A program made the translations under genes and the position numbers. The notes under the pieces were generated by a model, which saw only the letters and a list, made by a program, of their open reading frames with translations, was not told the DNA's origin and searched no databases. A DNA stretch of 64,000 nucleotides from positions 186,001 through 250,000 of the forward strand of contig JAVTVJ010000303.1 in NCBI GenBank assembly GCA_034509425.1, in the 5' to 3' direction. The DNA comes from Eopsaltria australis (lineage: Eukaryota > Chordata > Aves > Passeriformes > Petroicidae). Positions within the stretch are counted from its first letter, which is position 1, and each line of letters starts with the position of its first letter. This document shows positions 1 through 12,700 of the stretch, piece after piece.

Positions 1-273
1 GAGTGGTAAAAACACCCAAAACATCCCCAGAGGGAACCACCACCTTTAGGTTGCAACATCCATCCCTTCCTCAGATAGTCCCCAAGAGTTTCACCAGGAG
101 AGTCAGTATTTGACTCCCTCTAAAACAAAGGAAGATATTCATCCAAGGGCAATAAACAAGCAGAACCAGGAATTCAGAGTGGGTCACTGCAATGCTTTGT
201 CCCTCAGTGACTCTGCAGCTGAAATGCTTGTGTAAGCACAGATGCCACTTACACCTGTGCCTCTTCCACCTCC
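1..273 (-). other. NAAA: NAAA 3' UTR (incomplete)
   Basis: This is the sequence after the TGA stop at 276-274. No minus-strand AATAAA or ATTAAA is present between the stop and the window edge, so the polyadenylation site lies outside. A short GAGT repeat (about 372-391) sits just inside the last intron. Confidence 0.6.
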
Positions 274-3200
274 TCACTGCTCAGTTCTCATCCACGTCTG
301 GTACCGCTCTGGGAAGGCAGCACTCATCACTGTGGTGTACACTGTGTTACTGCCAGGGAAACAGCAACAGAGGGAGTGAGTGAGTGAGTGACATTCCAAA
401 GGCAGCAAGGGGAATTCATCTGGCTAACAAAGCAACAGGACACATTTTTGTGGAAACAAATATTCTGCTTAGGTACAGAAGGATGAGGAAAAGAGACTGA
501 TCAAACTAAAGACTGTTGGCACTAATTTTTAGTGTTCTTTCCCCCACACAGCACAACAGAGGAACTGTATTAAAAAATTGGTACTGTAAGTATGTCACAG
601 CTGAAATGAACCTTTTCCTCTCCCCATTTCCTCACATTGACAAGGCAGAGGAGAGGTAGAGGAAGCAATTGCCAAGCTCCAATGAGAATGGCTGAAGCAG
701 AGAATATACTGAGCTCCATGTGAAAGTAAACCAAAACATGATAACCTGCAAAAGTGCAGATTCTGGAACAGTACAGAAGAATGATGTGCTGAAATACATC
801 TCTTGGAAACCCAGTAAACAGTATCTAAAAGCTTTATCCCACTTACGTTATTACACATTAATCAGAGCTGTATCAGAACATGCAGAAAAAGCCACTGTCA
901 GTATTAACACCAACCCAAAATTCTAAGTGTGGGCAAAAGAGTCAGTGTGACATCCAGCTGCTCCTCCAAAGGAGTCATTTGTTTCACTACTCCAAAGCAA
1001 TTTCCCATTACCAGACTGAGCCCAAACAAGTGCAGTTCCCTGAGTGAAGTGGTAGTGCCAAGAGGAAAGGTGTTGTGGAAGTGAAAATACAGGGTCATGA
1101 GCACAAGCCAAAATCTAAGCTGGGAAACCATAAGACTCAGACACAAGGACAATCCTCAGGAACTTTGTGGTTTACTTTCAAGTGGCCTGAGGCACAGCAG
1201 GAGGCACAGATCAACGTCTCTCAGTCTAATACTTACTTGTTTAAGACTGGCTTCACTGACAACACCTGTACAGAAAGTTTGAAGAGTTGTCATTTGGGTA
1301 GATGAAGGGGGAAATAAACAGCTATTTAGAAACAGCTGTAGGCTGAAGTTATGAAAGGAATAACGTAAAGTCAAGGACTTCTTGCCTTTTTAAAACATCA
1401 CACTATTTTACAGAAGTACTCTCAAAAAAGTCTTCTGAAAGACATCCCAATTCCCAAAGCTCACCATGTCTAACACTAAGAGCCTGTGCTTGAAATAAGA
1501 AACTGCACAAAGATGATGGGATTCACCTCCTGCACTTTCCACCTGAATTGGTCAAGCATTACAAAACACCTACATAGGAGTCCAGAAGCATTTGGAACAA
1601 CTTTCAGCCTTCAACCCCCCTAGAGACAGCTGTGCAGTAAACCTTGTTCCCCACAAAAAAAAGCACAGCTTTTAAATCCCTGATAAAAGAGCACTTCTGC
1701 TTTGTTAAAGAACTTGAAGGGCAGCTCATAATGCAGAATTTGAGAAATACCTTAAAGAGTGTATCTAAGTTGATGTTGTGCTGTCCAGTAGCGTTGAGAG
1801 CTTTGATGGCTGCAGTTCTGTGGGAAAACAACACATTATCAATTAAACACACTTGTCTGTTCCAAAGGCTGCAAAGCACCAGCACCTTCTTACTAAAGGC
1901 CTTGACATAGAAATGCCTGTTTTGGTCTAAAATAAGCCCAAGTTGTGTGGCTGGATCTTGTCTCACACTGTTACTACTCCATTGAGTACATACCAAGAAG
2001 GAACCTGCCAATCCCTTTTTGCACACAGCCTAAAAATGCCACTTGAGTGCCTTCCTAGTGCTATCCAATACTTCAATCTGAGTCATTTACCTTCTACTAA
2101 ATTTTGCTTTCTGAGCAACTTTTTGGCCTGTGCCTTATCCTTGTGATTTCTCATTATTTGTGCCAATCACTGCCTCACACCCTTTCCTCTGGCATCTGTG
2201 AATATTGCTCTGCACCACATGCATTCCCTTCAGGGTGGCATTACAGGAACTGAATGAGCTGCCTGCTCAAGGAGAAAACACCTGCCCATATCTCCAACCT
2301 CCTGCAAAATCCGTGTTCTCTCCCCACAGAGCTTCCAATCAATTTACCTGCGATCATCAAAAGGAGGAGGGGTAGTCCAGTGGTCATAGTTTGTCTCCAC
2401 ACGAAACCACCTGTAACAAGCATGTAAGCAAACAAAAGGTGAGCCAGCAGGTAATGCATAAAGTCCAACAACCAGTATCCCTGTATTGCCAAGAGGAAAA
2501 ATCTCCCTCAAAAGTCAACTCCCGCCACCTGCTGCAAGCCCAAGGGCCCCATGTTGGTAGATGTAACAGCCTTTACCATCAACCATGGAACACAGGAATG
2601 GGGTGGGTGACCTCTGGTCTCCTGATGTAATACCCATGACTCAGAGGTGCCCCAGATCTCTCCAGGAAGTTGTGCCACTAAGCCAGTCACTCAGAAGGGA
2701 ATGTGAGAAGCAAAAACAAAGTATTTTTTCCTACTTACGCTCCACCTAAGGGATCGAGAGGCCAGAGATCTGCTGGCCCTCTTCTGTTCCTCGTTATGAC
2801 CATGCCTTCTTTGGGTGAGACACCTCCCACAATGTAGTAAACTTCAGCAATGATGGGAACACCAGCCAGCCTGAGAACAGCAGACTGGAAGTCCTGTGCT
2901 TCACTCAGGGTCTAATGCAAAAGGAGATGACAGTGAGGCTAAGCACAAAAACAAGCACTGGGACACCTTCAAAAGAACATAGGTGCAGCTTTTCTGAAAA
3001 TGGTAACTGACTCTGAAGTGCTACTTGAAAATATTAATACAGCAACATATCAAACAGTATAAAATAATCCCTGGCACAGGTATTTGCCATCTAGGAGTAC
3101 AGCTGTCTTAACTGGTTACGACACAAGCGGCAGCTAGCTGAATCACCCCCGAGGAAGGAAGTCTTGGCACAGCTTCTCCAGGACCTTTGGCATTGCAAGT

Positions 3201-6200
3201 TGCCCTCCAAAAGGACCAGAACTGCTCATTGCTGAACACAGGGTCCACGCCTACTCTGTCCTGAGAAATCCATCTGCTGATCCAGTTGGTAACTGGTTCT
3301 AATTTACTGCATGTTTAAGGACAGATGGCACAGCTGTGAAGTGTAAGAACAACTCAGTGCACTCACATCTCGGACAAGCCAGCTGACAGGGTAGTTCCTA
3401 TTGAGGAAAGCAGCTATAGCATTTTCCCACCATCTACCACCATCTGGGGAGAAAAAAATAAATTACTATACATGCAATTTATATACAGTGATACAAGGTA
3501 GGTGCCTATCAGCACAAAGTATCAACGTTTTATGGGGGAAACGCCAACAAGGAGCACAATATTCAAGTGAAATATAAATAGGCAACATAATTCCAACTGA
3601 CAGCCAGCCACAGCAGCTGGATTAACACCCCTGCTTTCCAGAAAGCATCTCAGAGCTGTCATGAAAGGAAATAATAATCACCTCATTACTCATCTTACTG
3701 AAATACTAAAACAGGAACAATTTCGCAGAAATAAAACAGCTAAAAAAGAAGTTGTGATAGTGTTTGTGTTACTGAGAAAAGTGAGCAAAGTGCAAAAACC
3801 AGCAGACCAAGTTTGTTATTATTCATACAGTCACACTTTGCAAACCACCAAAAAGAAAAAGAAAAAAAAAAAAAAAAACAATCTGCTTGTCACTTGATAG
3901 ACCTTGACCCTAATTTAGTCATCCTGCTTCCCAGCCATAGTTCACAATCTCGTTTCCCTCAATTTACAGTTCAGTTGGAATGAACCAAAAACAGCTTTCA
4001 CTTCAGATAAACCAGCAAGCAGTCAGCAGCAGCCCATGGAGGGGACTGCAGCATGTGTGGGGAGAGTGAACACAGGGTGTGGAGAGACACAGGACTTTGG
4101 TGCACAGGATTTCCTCAATCAGGCCTTCCCACAGACTCAATAAACACTTAACACTTGCCTTTAAGCTGAACTAAAAGCAGTTTGCCCCTGTAAGCATCAG
4201 CCCAGGACACTCCAGTTGAGAAAGGATTAACTACCTACTCTGGAATCAGAAGCAGTGTGCCTGTAAACTATGGAAAGAATTTAGTGACTCCAACAAGGCA
4301 GCATTAACAAAGCAAACAGGAAGCAAGAGGTGCAAGTGCTCCATAGCAGAATCCCTACTCAGAGATAATGTACAGGTGGAACACATACAGTGAATATTGT
4401 TTGCATAGCTGAAGAGTTGAAGAACAGATTGTTCAAGATTAACAAGAAAAACACTTATCACCATCACCAGGGAAAAATAAACATTTTGGATGTTATTGCT
4501 GAGAATACATTATTGCCAGTTCTAACAGTCACCTGGTAAAGAACAATACAGTATCAGCTTCTTCAAAGGAATGAAAGGGGAAAATTTCTCAAGCTTTGAG
4601 CTGGACATAAGTGCCATTCTTTGTGAAACTGAAGCCCTGAGGAACAAGGCAGTGACCTTTCTCTGCCTTCCCCACTGCTACAAGTTCTAGTTCTCAGTAG
4701 TGGCATCTCTCAGCTCCACTCTGCTACTGATCTTGCTCAACTGCCTTTCCAGTGTCTCCAGGTATTCCCTCAAGCCCTGCTGCCTTTCCCCTGGAGCTTC
4801 CCCTCCTCTCTTTCCAACTGCCTTATGAGGCCTGACAGCCATGGAATACAGCAGAACCAGGAAAGGAGCCATTTCTTTGCATCTTGTTGTCTCTGCCACC
4901 TCCAATGGTGTCTCTTGACCAGACCACATCTTTTACAGCTTTCCCAAGGCTTTCCCCATCCTTTGACACCTTCAGCTCAGGTGACACAGCAGCCAAAAGC
5001 AGGCATGTGTGCTTTCACTTCCTGAGGACAAGGCAAGGCAGTCCATTTGAGATCCTTCCTGGAAACAATAACCTCATTGTTCCTTCTAAGAGAAAAAGGC
5101 CAGGGCAGACAACAACCAACAAAAACAACACACAACATCTGCTGTGGGTTTCCTTTACCTCGTTCATCCCCGGAGATGGTGAACTTGTGTGGACTTTGGC
5201 CAGTCCATAAACCCACATAACCAAGAAATGTGGTGCCCTGGTATGCTATCTGAAAAGGCAGAGAAAGAGAAAGCAGTTCAGCATTCCTGAACAGAACAGC
5301 TGGAACCTGCAGCCTGAACTTCTTTCTATGGCTTTCATACCTGCATCACTACAGTACACTGTGCCTTCAGTTACAGGAAAACAAGACAAGTAAATTATAA
5401 AGGGACTCTGAGGCCTCAAAATCACTGCATTTTATTTGTTTCTGATCTCTGACTGCTACAAGACTTTTGCTCAAGTTAAGCTGCCAAGCAACAAACAGCA
5501 ACTTTTCCATTTACAAAATGGCCTGATGAAGATAAAAAACCAGACTTACAAAACTGCACTGGCAACTCATTCTTTCTTGGAAATCTTTGTCTAAAACAAG
5601 ACCAAAGAATGAGCTGAAGTCCATTTGAGTTGAAGTCTTGAAGGAAATGTTAAGATGGTCACAAAAATTCACAAGGTCTAAGAAAAGTGAAAAAAAGCCG
5701 TAGAATTGGTTCCTACCAAAACACATCTCTCTGCCATATTCCCTAATATTTTTCTTTTTTAGCATCTTGACATTTCCTTCTTTCAGGACCTCTTAGAAAT
5801 AACAATCTTCAATACTAGAAAAAAAAAGTAGCTGCTTTTACCAGTTCATCACCATAAACTGGATGTCCAGAAAGCAAAGAAAACCAGCATTCATCACACG
5901 CTCCTGGAACATAACTGTGCTGCTCCACCAATCCAGTATTTTTGGGATGGAAACCCCATTCCTACATGAAAACCCCCAGCTTAGCAGCTAAAGGGCTGTC
6001 CCATTCTCACACCAGCCCTGGATCCTACCTGCCCACCCTTCAGAAACTGCACGTCCAGCGTGATCTTGCTCAAAATATCAACAAAAGCATAATCCAGGTT
6101 CCGACCGTGGTAGATGTTCCCTTTGTCATCCTGGGCAACAATGCTGGTGCAGAACCTGCAAACAGAACAGGGCAAGGAATGACTCAAGGCACAGCTCTGG

Positions 6201-7945
6201 CACTGAGAAATTACAGGGCAGGCAGAAAGCAGCACTTCCACTCAGGAAAAATAATTATTTCATTTCACTTTTGTAAGTCATAGCGAAAAGCTGGCATCTG
6301 AAAGCTTCTAGAAAGTGTCCCACTTTCTGTATTTAATTCTGATGATTTAGTTTCCATTTGGACTCTTTGTAATCATGAGTAAAATGAACTACAAAATAAA
6401 TTACAAATTAAGTCCCATCAATAAAACCGAAAACCATTAATTGTTCAAGTATCAGCTGTTTCAATAACAGATTATCCTCTAGAACAGGAAGAGTGTTCAA
6501 ACTCCTTGTTGTAACAAGTTCAGTTTCATTAAAGCAGGCTTTTTGGTGGAGTATATTAGCAGGGAACTAACTTATTTTTTCTCTAGTTATGAGTTGGTGA
6601 TTTCAGTGATGCATAACCCTGCCTCTCAAAAACATAAAGGTAAAAAATTGTTCACACAAATAAGCTATTCCCAGTTGATGAGGGGTTTCTAGTATCCAAG
6701 CTGAGAAACTGAATTTCAGGGGTCTTACCAGGGCTAAGTGTGGTAAGCATCCTCTGGGAAACACTAAAGCAGCCAGCATTTAAATGGATCATATCCAATA
6801 TTAGTCCTTACTAAGACAAATCATAAAGCTGAGTACCACGCATTAAGAAAAAAGCAATCCAAATGCAAACAAGGGGTCACATGCCTTGATATTTGCTAAA
6901 ATGTATATGGAGAAATATTTTAGGATCCCCAGAGGCCAAGTGTTGATGATCCTCCTGTGCCACATTTCTAGGGCAAAAAGGGACCATGAAACTGAGTATT
7001 TCTTTCACTGAGATTTTGTTTGCTGCCATAAATATACTACAGTCATTTTCCACTGCTCAAATTGGGAAGTGATACTATGATATTTCATCCAAAAAGTAGT
7101 TTAGTAGTGACTTTATCTCAGATAAAATGAGAGAACAACTAATTCTTCTAGCCTCCTTTTGGGCAGTTTTTAAGTTACAGAGAGCATCACATCACCTTCA
7201 AACATAAATCATCTCAGCTGCTTTTGGATGGACATACCTTACTAGCAAAAATGATTTTGGGATTTTTAATACATTTATATAGATATACGTACATACACAA
7301 AACCATGACAGATGGATATCACTCGTACTTCCCAATAGAAAACATAACTGTTTCTCGTTCCATCCAGCATCCAATCTGCCAAAAGAGAAGGAAACCTTCC
7401 GGCTGAAGAGATGAAGTGGTCCCAGAAGGAACAGCACAAGTCACCCAACCTCGTGCCTTCTTCCACGCTGAACTAAAGCTCGATACCGGGTAAGCACCCG
7501 ACACTTACGCAGTGGATTCGTAGGCGAAGTTCAGCAGAATTCCATCTCCGAGACTTACTCCCAGTGCCTCGCACATGCCCGCAATCTCCCCGGCGAAGGG
7601 CTGCGGCATGAACAGCTCCAGTTGGGCTGCTATGGGCTGGATGACTTGGTGCACCCATTTCGGAACGCTCTCGCTGCAAGACACACGCGGGGCATTCATC
7701 AGCAGCTTAGCGGCTCACCCCCGGCCCCCCTGCGCCGCTCCACCAGCGCTGCCCCCGCTCCCCGGCCGCACGCACTCGATGATCCGGCGGACGGCGGCGC
7801 GCAGGAAGGCGGGCTCGAAGCGTCGCAGCACGGGCAGCCAGCGCTGCTCGGCCGGGCTGTCCAGGCTCACGTTGCAGCGCAGGGGGGTCCCCGCGGCCGC
7901 CGCCCCGCACAGCAGCGCCAGCAGCGCCCACGGCCCGCAGCCCAT
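274..7945 (-). CDS. NAAA: N-acylethanolamine acid amidase, 10 coding exons, complete
   Basis: Lysosomal N-terminal-nucleophile cysteine hydrolase that degrades palmitoylethanolamide and related N-acylethanolamines. Coding exons, 5' to 3' on the minus strand: 7945-7776, 7673-7509, 6155-6029, 5249-5159, 3443-3367, 2911-2739, 2410-2348, 1817-1751, 1265-1237, 349-274. All have GT/AG borders and the phases close, giving 1038 nt and 345 aa (human protein about 359). The start [12 protein letters not shown] opens a signal peptide in a good context (GCCATGG). Family motifs seen: NVSLDS and RWLPVLRR near the N terminus; FCTSIVAQ with the predicted nucleophile Cys114, which also marks the autocleavage site; GRNLDY with Arg130 and Asp133; [20 protein letters not shown] with Asn275. 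The offset of 12 from the human catalytic residues is constant. The C terminus (WMRTEQ) differs from the mammalian one. The largest introns (3444-5158 and 6156-7508) show no other gene. The 3' UTR runs off the window. Confidence 0.96.
3850..3878. repeat. A-rich tract in NAAA intron 4
   Basis: A run of A with two G interruptions, within the intron between the exons at 5159-5249 and 3367-3443. Simple sequence; no retroposon body is recognisable next to it. Confidence 0.8.
6029..6155 (-). other. NAAA: NAAA catalytic exon (exon 3)
   Basis: This exon begins after TTTGCAG and ends at a GTAGG donor. Its first complete codons give FCTSIV, so the predicted catalytic Cys114 and the alpha/beta autocleavage point lie three codons from the splice junction. 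The same exon carries HGRNLDY, which supplies the catalytic Arg and Asp of the choloylglycine hydrolase fold. Alternative skipping of this exon would remove the whole active-site core. Confidence 0.93.
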
Positions 7946-8077
7946 GGCGCACGATGGAGCGGCCGCCGAGCCCTGCGGGCAGCCCGGCCTCCCCCGCGCC
8001 GCACGGCCCGCCCCGGGGCGGCACCGCCCGCCCGAGCCGGCAACCCGCTCCGTGCCGAGAGACTCGGGACACGGCAA
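7946..8077 (-). promoter_or_regulatory. NAAA: NAAA 5' UTR / GC-rich promoter
   Basis: A GC- and CpG-dense block begins in exon 1 (about 7700) and continues upstream of the ATG at 7945 to about 8080, with no TATA box. This is the usual CpG-island promoter pattern of a broadly expressed lysosomal enzyme. The start site cannot be placed from sequence alone. Confidence 0.6.
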
Positions 8078-9190
8078 GCACTGCAGCAGCTGTGTGGTGC
8101 CGCCTCACATCTCCATTTGGTACCGCCTCACAGCGCCCTTGCCAAGGGGATCAAAGGTGCTCCAACACTGCCGCTTCCTCAGCGAGGGCAGAGGGGACAA
8201 ACCCACGCTTGGCAGAGCTTTAAGCACGAGGGCTGACACAGCAAGGCTGTAAACAGGAGGCGAATAGGAAGAGAGCAGACTAGACACTTGTCCTCAACCG
8301 CGGAGGCGAGAAATGACCACTCCCTTTCAGTGTCAGAGGTTATTAGTTCCTGGACACATGCACAAGAAGGGAAACTGCTCAGCTGTTCAGCAGAAAAAAC
8401 GCCCCCACCAGTACAAGTGGGGTTTACAGACCATTCTTTCCTTCTCCTCCCCCTACCTTTGGCTCCAGCCCCTGCTCCACGCTCCATCCCCACAGCACTC
8501 CAGCTTCCAGCTCCTCCACCTGAGAGCTCACTGCCCTCCTTGCCCAGCACCAATCCCTGCCCTTCGCTCAGCAGGAAAGTACGATTTGAATACAACACAG
8601 CACACTGTAAAAAATATCCTTCTCTCCCTAAAGCCTAAGCTTTTTGCTTTAGGAAGCAATGTGACAAAAAACAAACGATACAAAACCAGTGCAAGAAAGC
8701 ATTAAAGTGACTACAAAAGTGTATTCAACAAATAGCTAAGCTAAGTGAATTCCCACACAGGATATGAGCATTAAACTGGCTTCCTAAAAAGAAAGGAAAA
8801 AAGCACCCCACCAAATGCATTTCCATTATCCTGTGCATGTGGCACCTGTTTTTGCACCACAAAGAAATCCATTTCCAACAGACTTCGACAAAGGATGATA
8901 TAAGTAATTCCCTCAAGCTATAAGTAATTTATCAACTCCATTGAAACAGGTGGCTGGGGAAGGTGCAAAGAACCCATTAACGGTCCCAGCAGAGGTCAAG
9001 GCTGAAGCACAAGTTAAACCTTAGACAAAAAATCCTGACATCCACAGGATTCTTGCATGTACTTGTCAAGAGACACTGACAAGTCCCACCAGAAGGCACA
9101 GCACTACAGGAAAACATTGCTTTTTTCTTTGGCATGTGATGCTATTTTTGTATTTAAATGGCAACAAAAAAATCTCCCAATACACTGATT
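8078..9190. other. NAAA-SDAD1 intergenic stretch
   Basis: About 1.1 kb between the NAAA promoter and the likely SDAD1 3' end. It contains ORFs on both strands but none has splice sites, homology I recognise or codon character of a gene. No repeat or RNA gene is seen. Confidence 0.6.
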
Positions 9191-9196
9191 TTTATT
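9191..9196 (-). terminator. SDAD1: Candidate SDAD1 poly(A) signal
   Basis: A minus-strand AATAAA about 550 nt after the stop, followed by T-rich sequence on the transcribed side, would end the 3' UTR near 9170. A weaker ATTAAA lies at 9451-9456. Placement is by motif only. Confidence 0.5.
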
Positions 9197-9739
9197 TTTC
9201 TTTTCCCAGTAAGCCATAATGAACTGTTCTTCCCCACAACCCTTGACTTCAGCTTACCTGCATCACAGATGAATTTGGTCTTATTAAAGTGGTCAAAGTC
9301 AGCTGCTTAGACAACAGCTTATTCCATCTGTACAGTCACTCCCCTAAGACAGGCATGGACACTACAGCAACATCCCAGAATGTTCTTTTTCCTTTCTGTT
9401 GCTTAGTCATTAATTGCCTCAAGTAGAGTTTTTACCACACAGTTGTGTCTTTTAATACTTACACATACAAAACCCACTGTAAGCAAATAACATGAAATAA
9501 AAATAGAACTGCTTTCTTCCTTAGAATGCTCTAAAAACAAATTCAAATCCTCCAAGGATTAAGGCCTCTGTCCTAGAGATGCAGCACCCATTAGCTTGCA
9601 AGAGTTCCATCTGCATTTCTGGACAGATCAGAGCTAAATCCGTAAGGCACCACAGTCCTCCTTTCCCTCAGGGTGATGGTGGGTGGAAATAAGCATCTCC
9701 AGGGCTGTTTCTTCAAGGGTGATGCAGTTCTCTCCAGCA

Positions 9740-9745
9740 TTTATT
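9740..9745 (-). terminator. SDAD1: Poly(A) hexamer overlapping the SDAD1 stop codon
   Basis: On the minus strand the end of the CDS reads CTAAAATAAATGC. AATAAA therefore spans the TAA stop (9743-9741). If used, it would give a 3' UTR of only a few tens of nucleotides. I do not know whether it is used. Confidence 0.4.
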
Positions 9746-12700
9746 TTAGCAGCTGTTTTCTCTTTTTCAGAAGTGCATCTCGAAGAGCCAGCTAAACACA
9801 AAACAAGAGGGGAATATTCAAGGTAAGGAGCATTAACTGAGACAACACTACTACCACATCAACAACCCTTTTCAATTTCTTTTACCTCTGATAAAAACAC
9901 TAAGACCTCATCAGCTCCAAACTGGGAGCAGCAATGCAAATGCTGACAATTACAGTGGCAGAAACACTGCGGTTATTGACCTAAACTCCACAGTACAATA
10001 AAGAGTTGAGAGCATTACCAGATCCCATACAATGAAGAAGATCAGAACAAACTGTTCTACTGACTCACTTCAGTCAGAAGACATCAAGAATGTTTCAGTC
10101 CAGCTGAGAGGTAAGTAAAATTGGTGTTTTGTGACAGAGTATTACAACACTTCTTTTCAAGGGGGAAGGAGGAATTTTTACGAGTGCCATTATCACCCTA
10201 AAGATTATTACTGTGCTTCAAACATGTTTTAGCTAAGTAAAGGAGCTAGCTCTGGACTATAGCAAGCAGGTCATTTTATCTTACCACCAAAAAATGCAGC
10301 AGAATGCAGCATCATACAACTAGGATACTCCAACCCACTCAAAACACTTATTTTCAAATCATGGTTAACAGACTGGTGCTGTAGCCTAACTTTCGTAAGG
10401 GAGAAAAGAAGCATGAATAAATGCTGTTTAGCTGTTACATTTGAATTTAAAACATTAATAAGGGCAAAATACTTCAAGAAGTTTTTTAGAATAACTGAGC
10501 CAAGTATAACTGTAAACAGCAGCTTCCTTGAAGTGCCTGGATTGTTCATTTGCAGCCTATTTTGTGCATTCTGAGAGCTGATTTCAATGTTGGCAGCCTT
10601 AACTGAGGTGAGGCACAACGATGCCAAAAAAACATGTACAGAGGATGCCTGTCCACATCCTCCTGCTCAACAGAAAAACTTCAGATATGCTCTACTGAGT
10701 ATACCAACAGTTGCTGTCCTGCCTTTCCTAAGGCAAGAAATTGCAGACAAATATCCTAAGGATAACATATAAGATCCTGGAATCAACTCAAAGTTTGTTC
10801 AAGCAGCAGGTAAACACTTGCACAAAACAGGATTTGGGAAGAAGAATCAACTGGACCACTGGATTATTCTAGAAGTTTCTTGAACATGTTTGGATGAGTT
10901 GAGTTTAATAACACCTTGTAAAACCCTCCACTGGCAGGGGCTTCACCACTGAGAGCAGTATTATGTGAAATTACTGTTTAACTGAAGTAATTTTTTTCTA
11001 AACAGCAGCTACAAGTAGCTAATAAATAGCACCTGCATCTGTTCCTCAGGAACATTTCTAAGCTGTTAGGTGGCCTCCAGGCCAGGACAGATGAGTCTGT
11101 GATGCAATAGTAACAGGGAAGTGGTCAGAGAAATGTGGAGAGTGAACCACAATCTGCAAAGCAGCTCTTCCTCTGGGGCAGGACGAGGAGAAGCCAAGCC
11201 ACAGGCTCTCTCTGAGTTACAGCAGCAACACCTCAAGCCAGAGGGCAGGTAGCACCACACCTGTTTCACAATTCACTGCTCACACTGCCCCATCCATCTC
11301 CAACACAAAACATTACCTGTTTCTCCCTAAAGGAACGCTTGTTCTTGGTCCGGACGCTATGGCTGTATCTCATCATCATGAAGTTCTTGTTCTTTTGCTT
11401 TTCTTTGTTGGAAGAGCTGGCAAATGGGTTAATTCTGGTTTTCTTTTTCACAAATTCCTTTCTGTCTGTTTTTCCAGCCTAGAATAGACAGTGCAGTAGA
11501 GCAACAAGGGGTCATTTTCCTTTGCCTACCACCAGCATCACCTGCTTGATGGTAACCTGTGGCAGTAACAACAAATCTGGGTTCAGGATGACTCTTCATA
11601 CATGCTGGCTGTATTTATTAAGTCACACTGAAAACTGGGTCTGTTTGCATTTTCATGGCCACCTGTGACCAGCAGGAGGCTGTTTATTTATTATTAAGAT
11701 GCAACAGCAAAGAACCAAACAAATAATCTCTCAAAACCCACATGGCAGCTGGGCACCTGTCTTAGACATGCAACCCCAGCATTTCCTCCGGAACAAGACA
11801 AACCCAAACCCAGAAGGACAGGACACAGAACATGCCAGCTCCTCACCTTTGCAGTTGCCAGTCTGGTCTCCTTGTCTGACTTGGGCTTCTTATGCAGGTG
11901 TTCAATATCTCTCAGTGAAAGCAACTCCCCCCTACACACACAAATCCAATAAATGTCACCACACAAAACTTCATCTGGCAGGGAGAAGATGCCCTCTTCA
12001 CCCTTTGTCTCTCACCCATCTTAGGCTACTGCCTCACCATGAATTTAGACACAAGTGTTTCTTGTTCCCTTCAGGCTGCTCCTCATGTGTGGGTTACCCA
12101 TTACAAAAGTCACCCATTTTTATTTTTCAAGGCCTGCTTTTTTCACCAAGTTGAAGAAACACTGGAGCTATTACCAGATAGCTACTGCTACAAACACCAC
12201 CCTCTCATGTGTCTCTTGGCCTGAACAAGTCAAACAGTCTCAGACCTTCCACAGGCTCCTCCTGTCTTTTTTCCCCAGGTATAAGCAAACGCCCAGCCCA
12301 GGATCCAGTTCTAGGCTCTGGCTGCTGGCTGTCACCAGGGAACATCGATCAACAGCAGAGCTCTGTGCCCTGCTGCAATGAAGAGCTGGTTAGGAAGGAC
12401 AGGTAAGGAAAAAGCACTCAGCCCATATCCTACCTGCCCTCCTCCTCCTCTTCATCATCTATTTCAATGTATTTCCGCTTTGCAGCTTTGCCAGGTGCAG
12501 AATTAATTTCTTTGGAAAGCTGAGCAAGGCGTATTTTCTTGAAGTCTTCCTGAGTTAGCAGCCTGCTTGTACTGACTGCTGCAGCTTTGGCTTTTCGTTC
12601 CTCTATGGGCATGCTTTTCACTTTTTCTGCCTTTGGAAAAGAAAAAAGGTACAAAATAATCAGAGCTTTGCAAACCATTCCTGTGCCACAATCCATGATC

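Noticed and set aside
7575..8252. 204- and 225-codon plus-strand ORFs over NAAA exons 1-2
   Set aside because: Antisense to confirmed NAAA exons in a CpG island; composition-driven.
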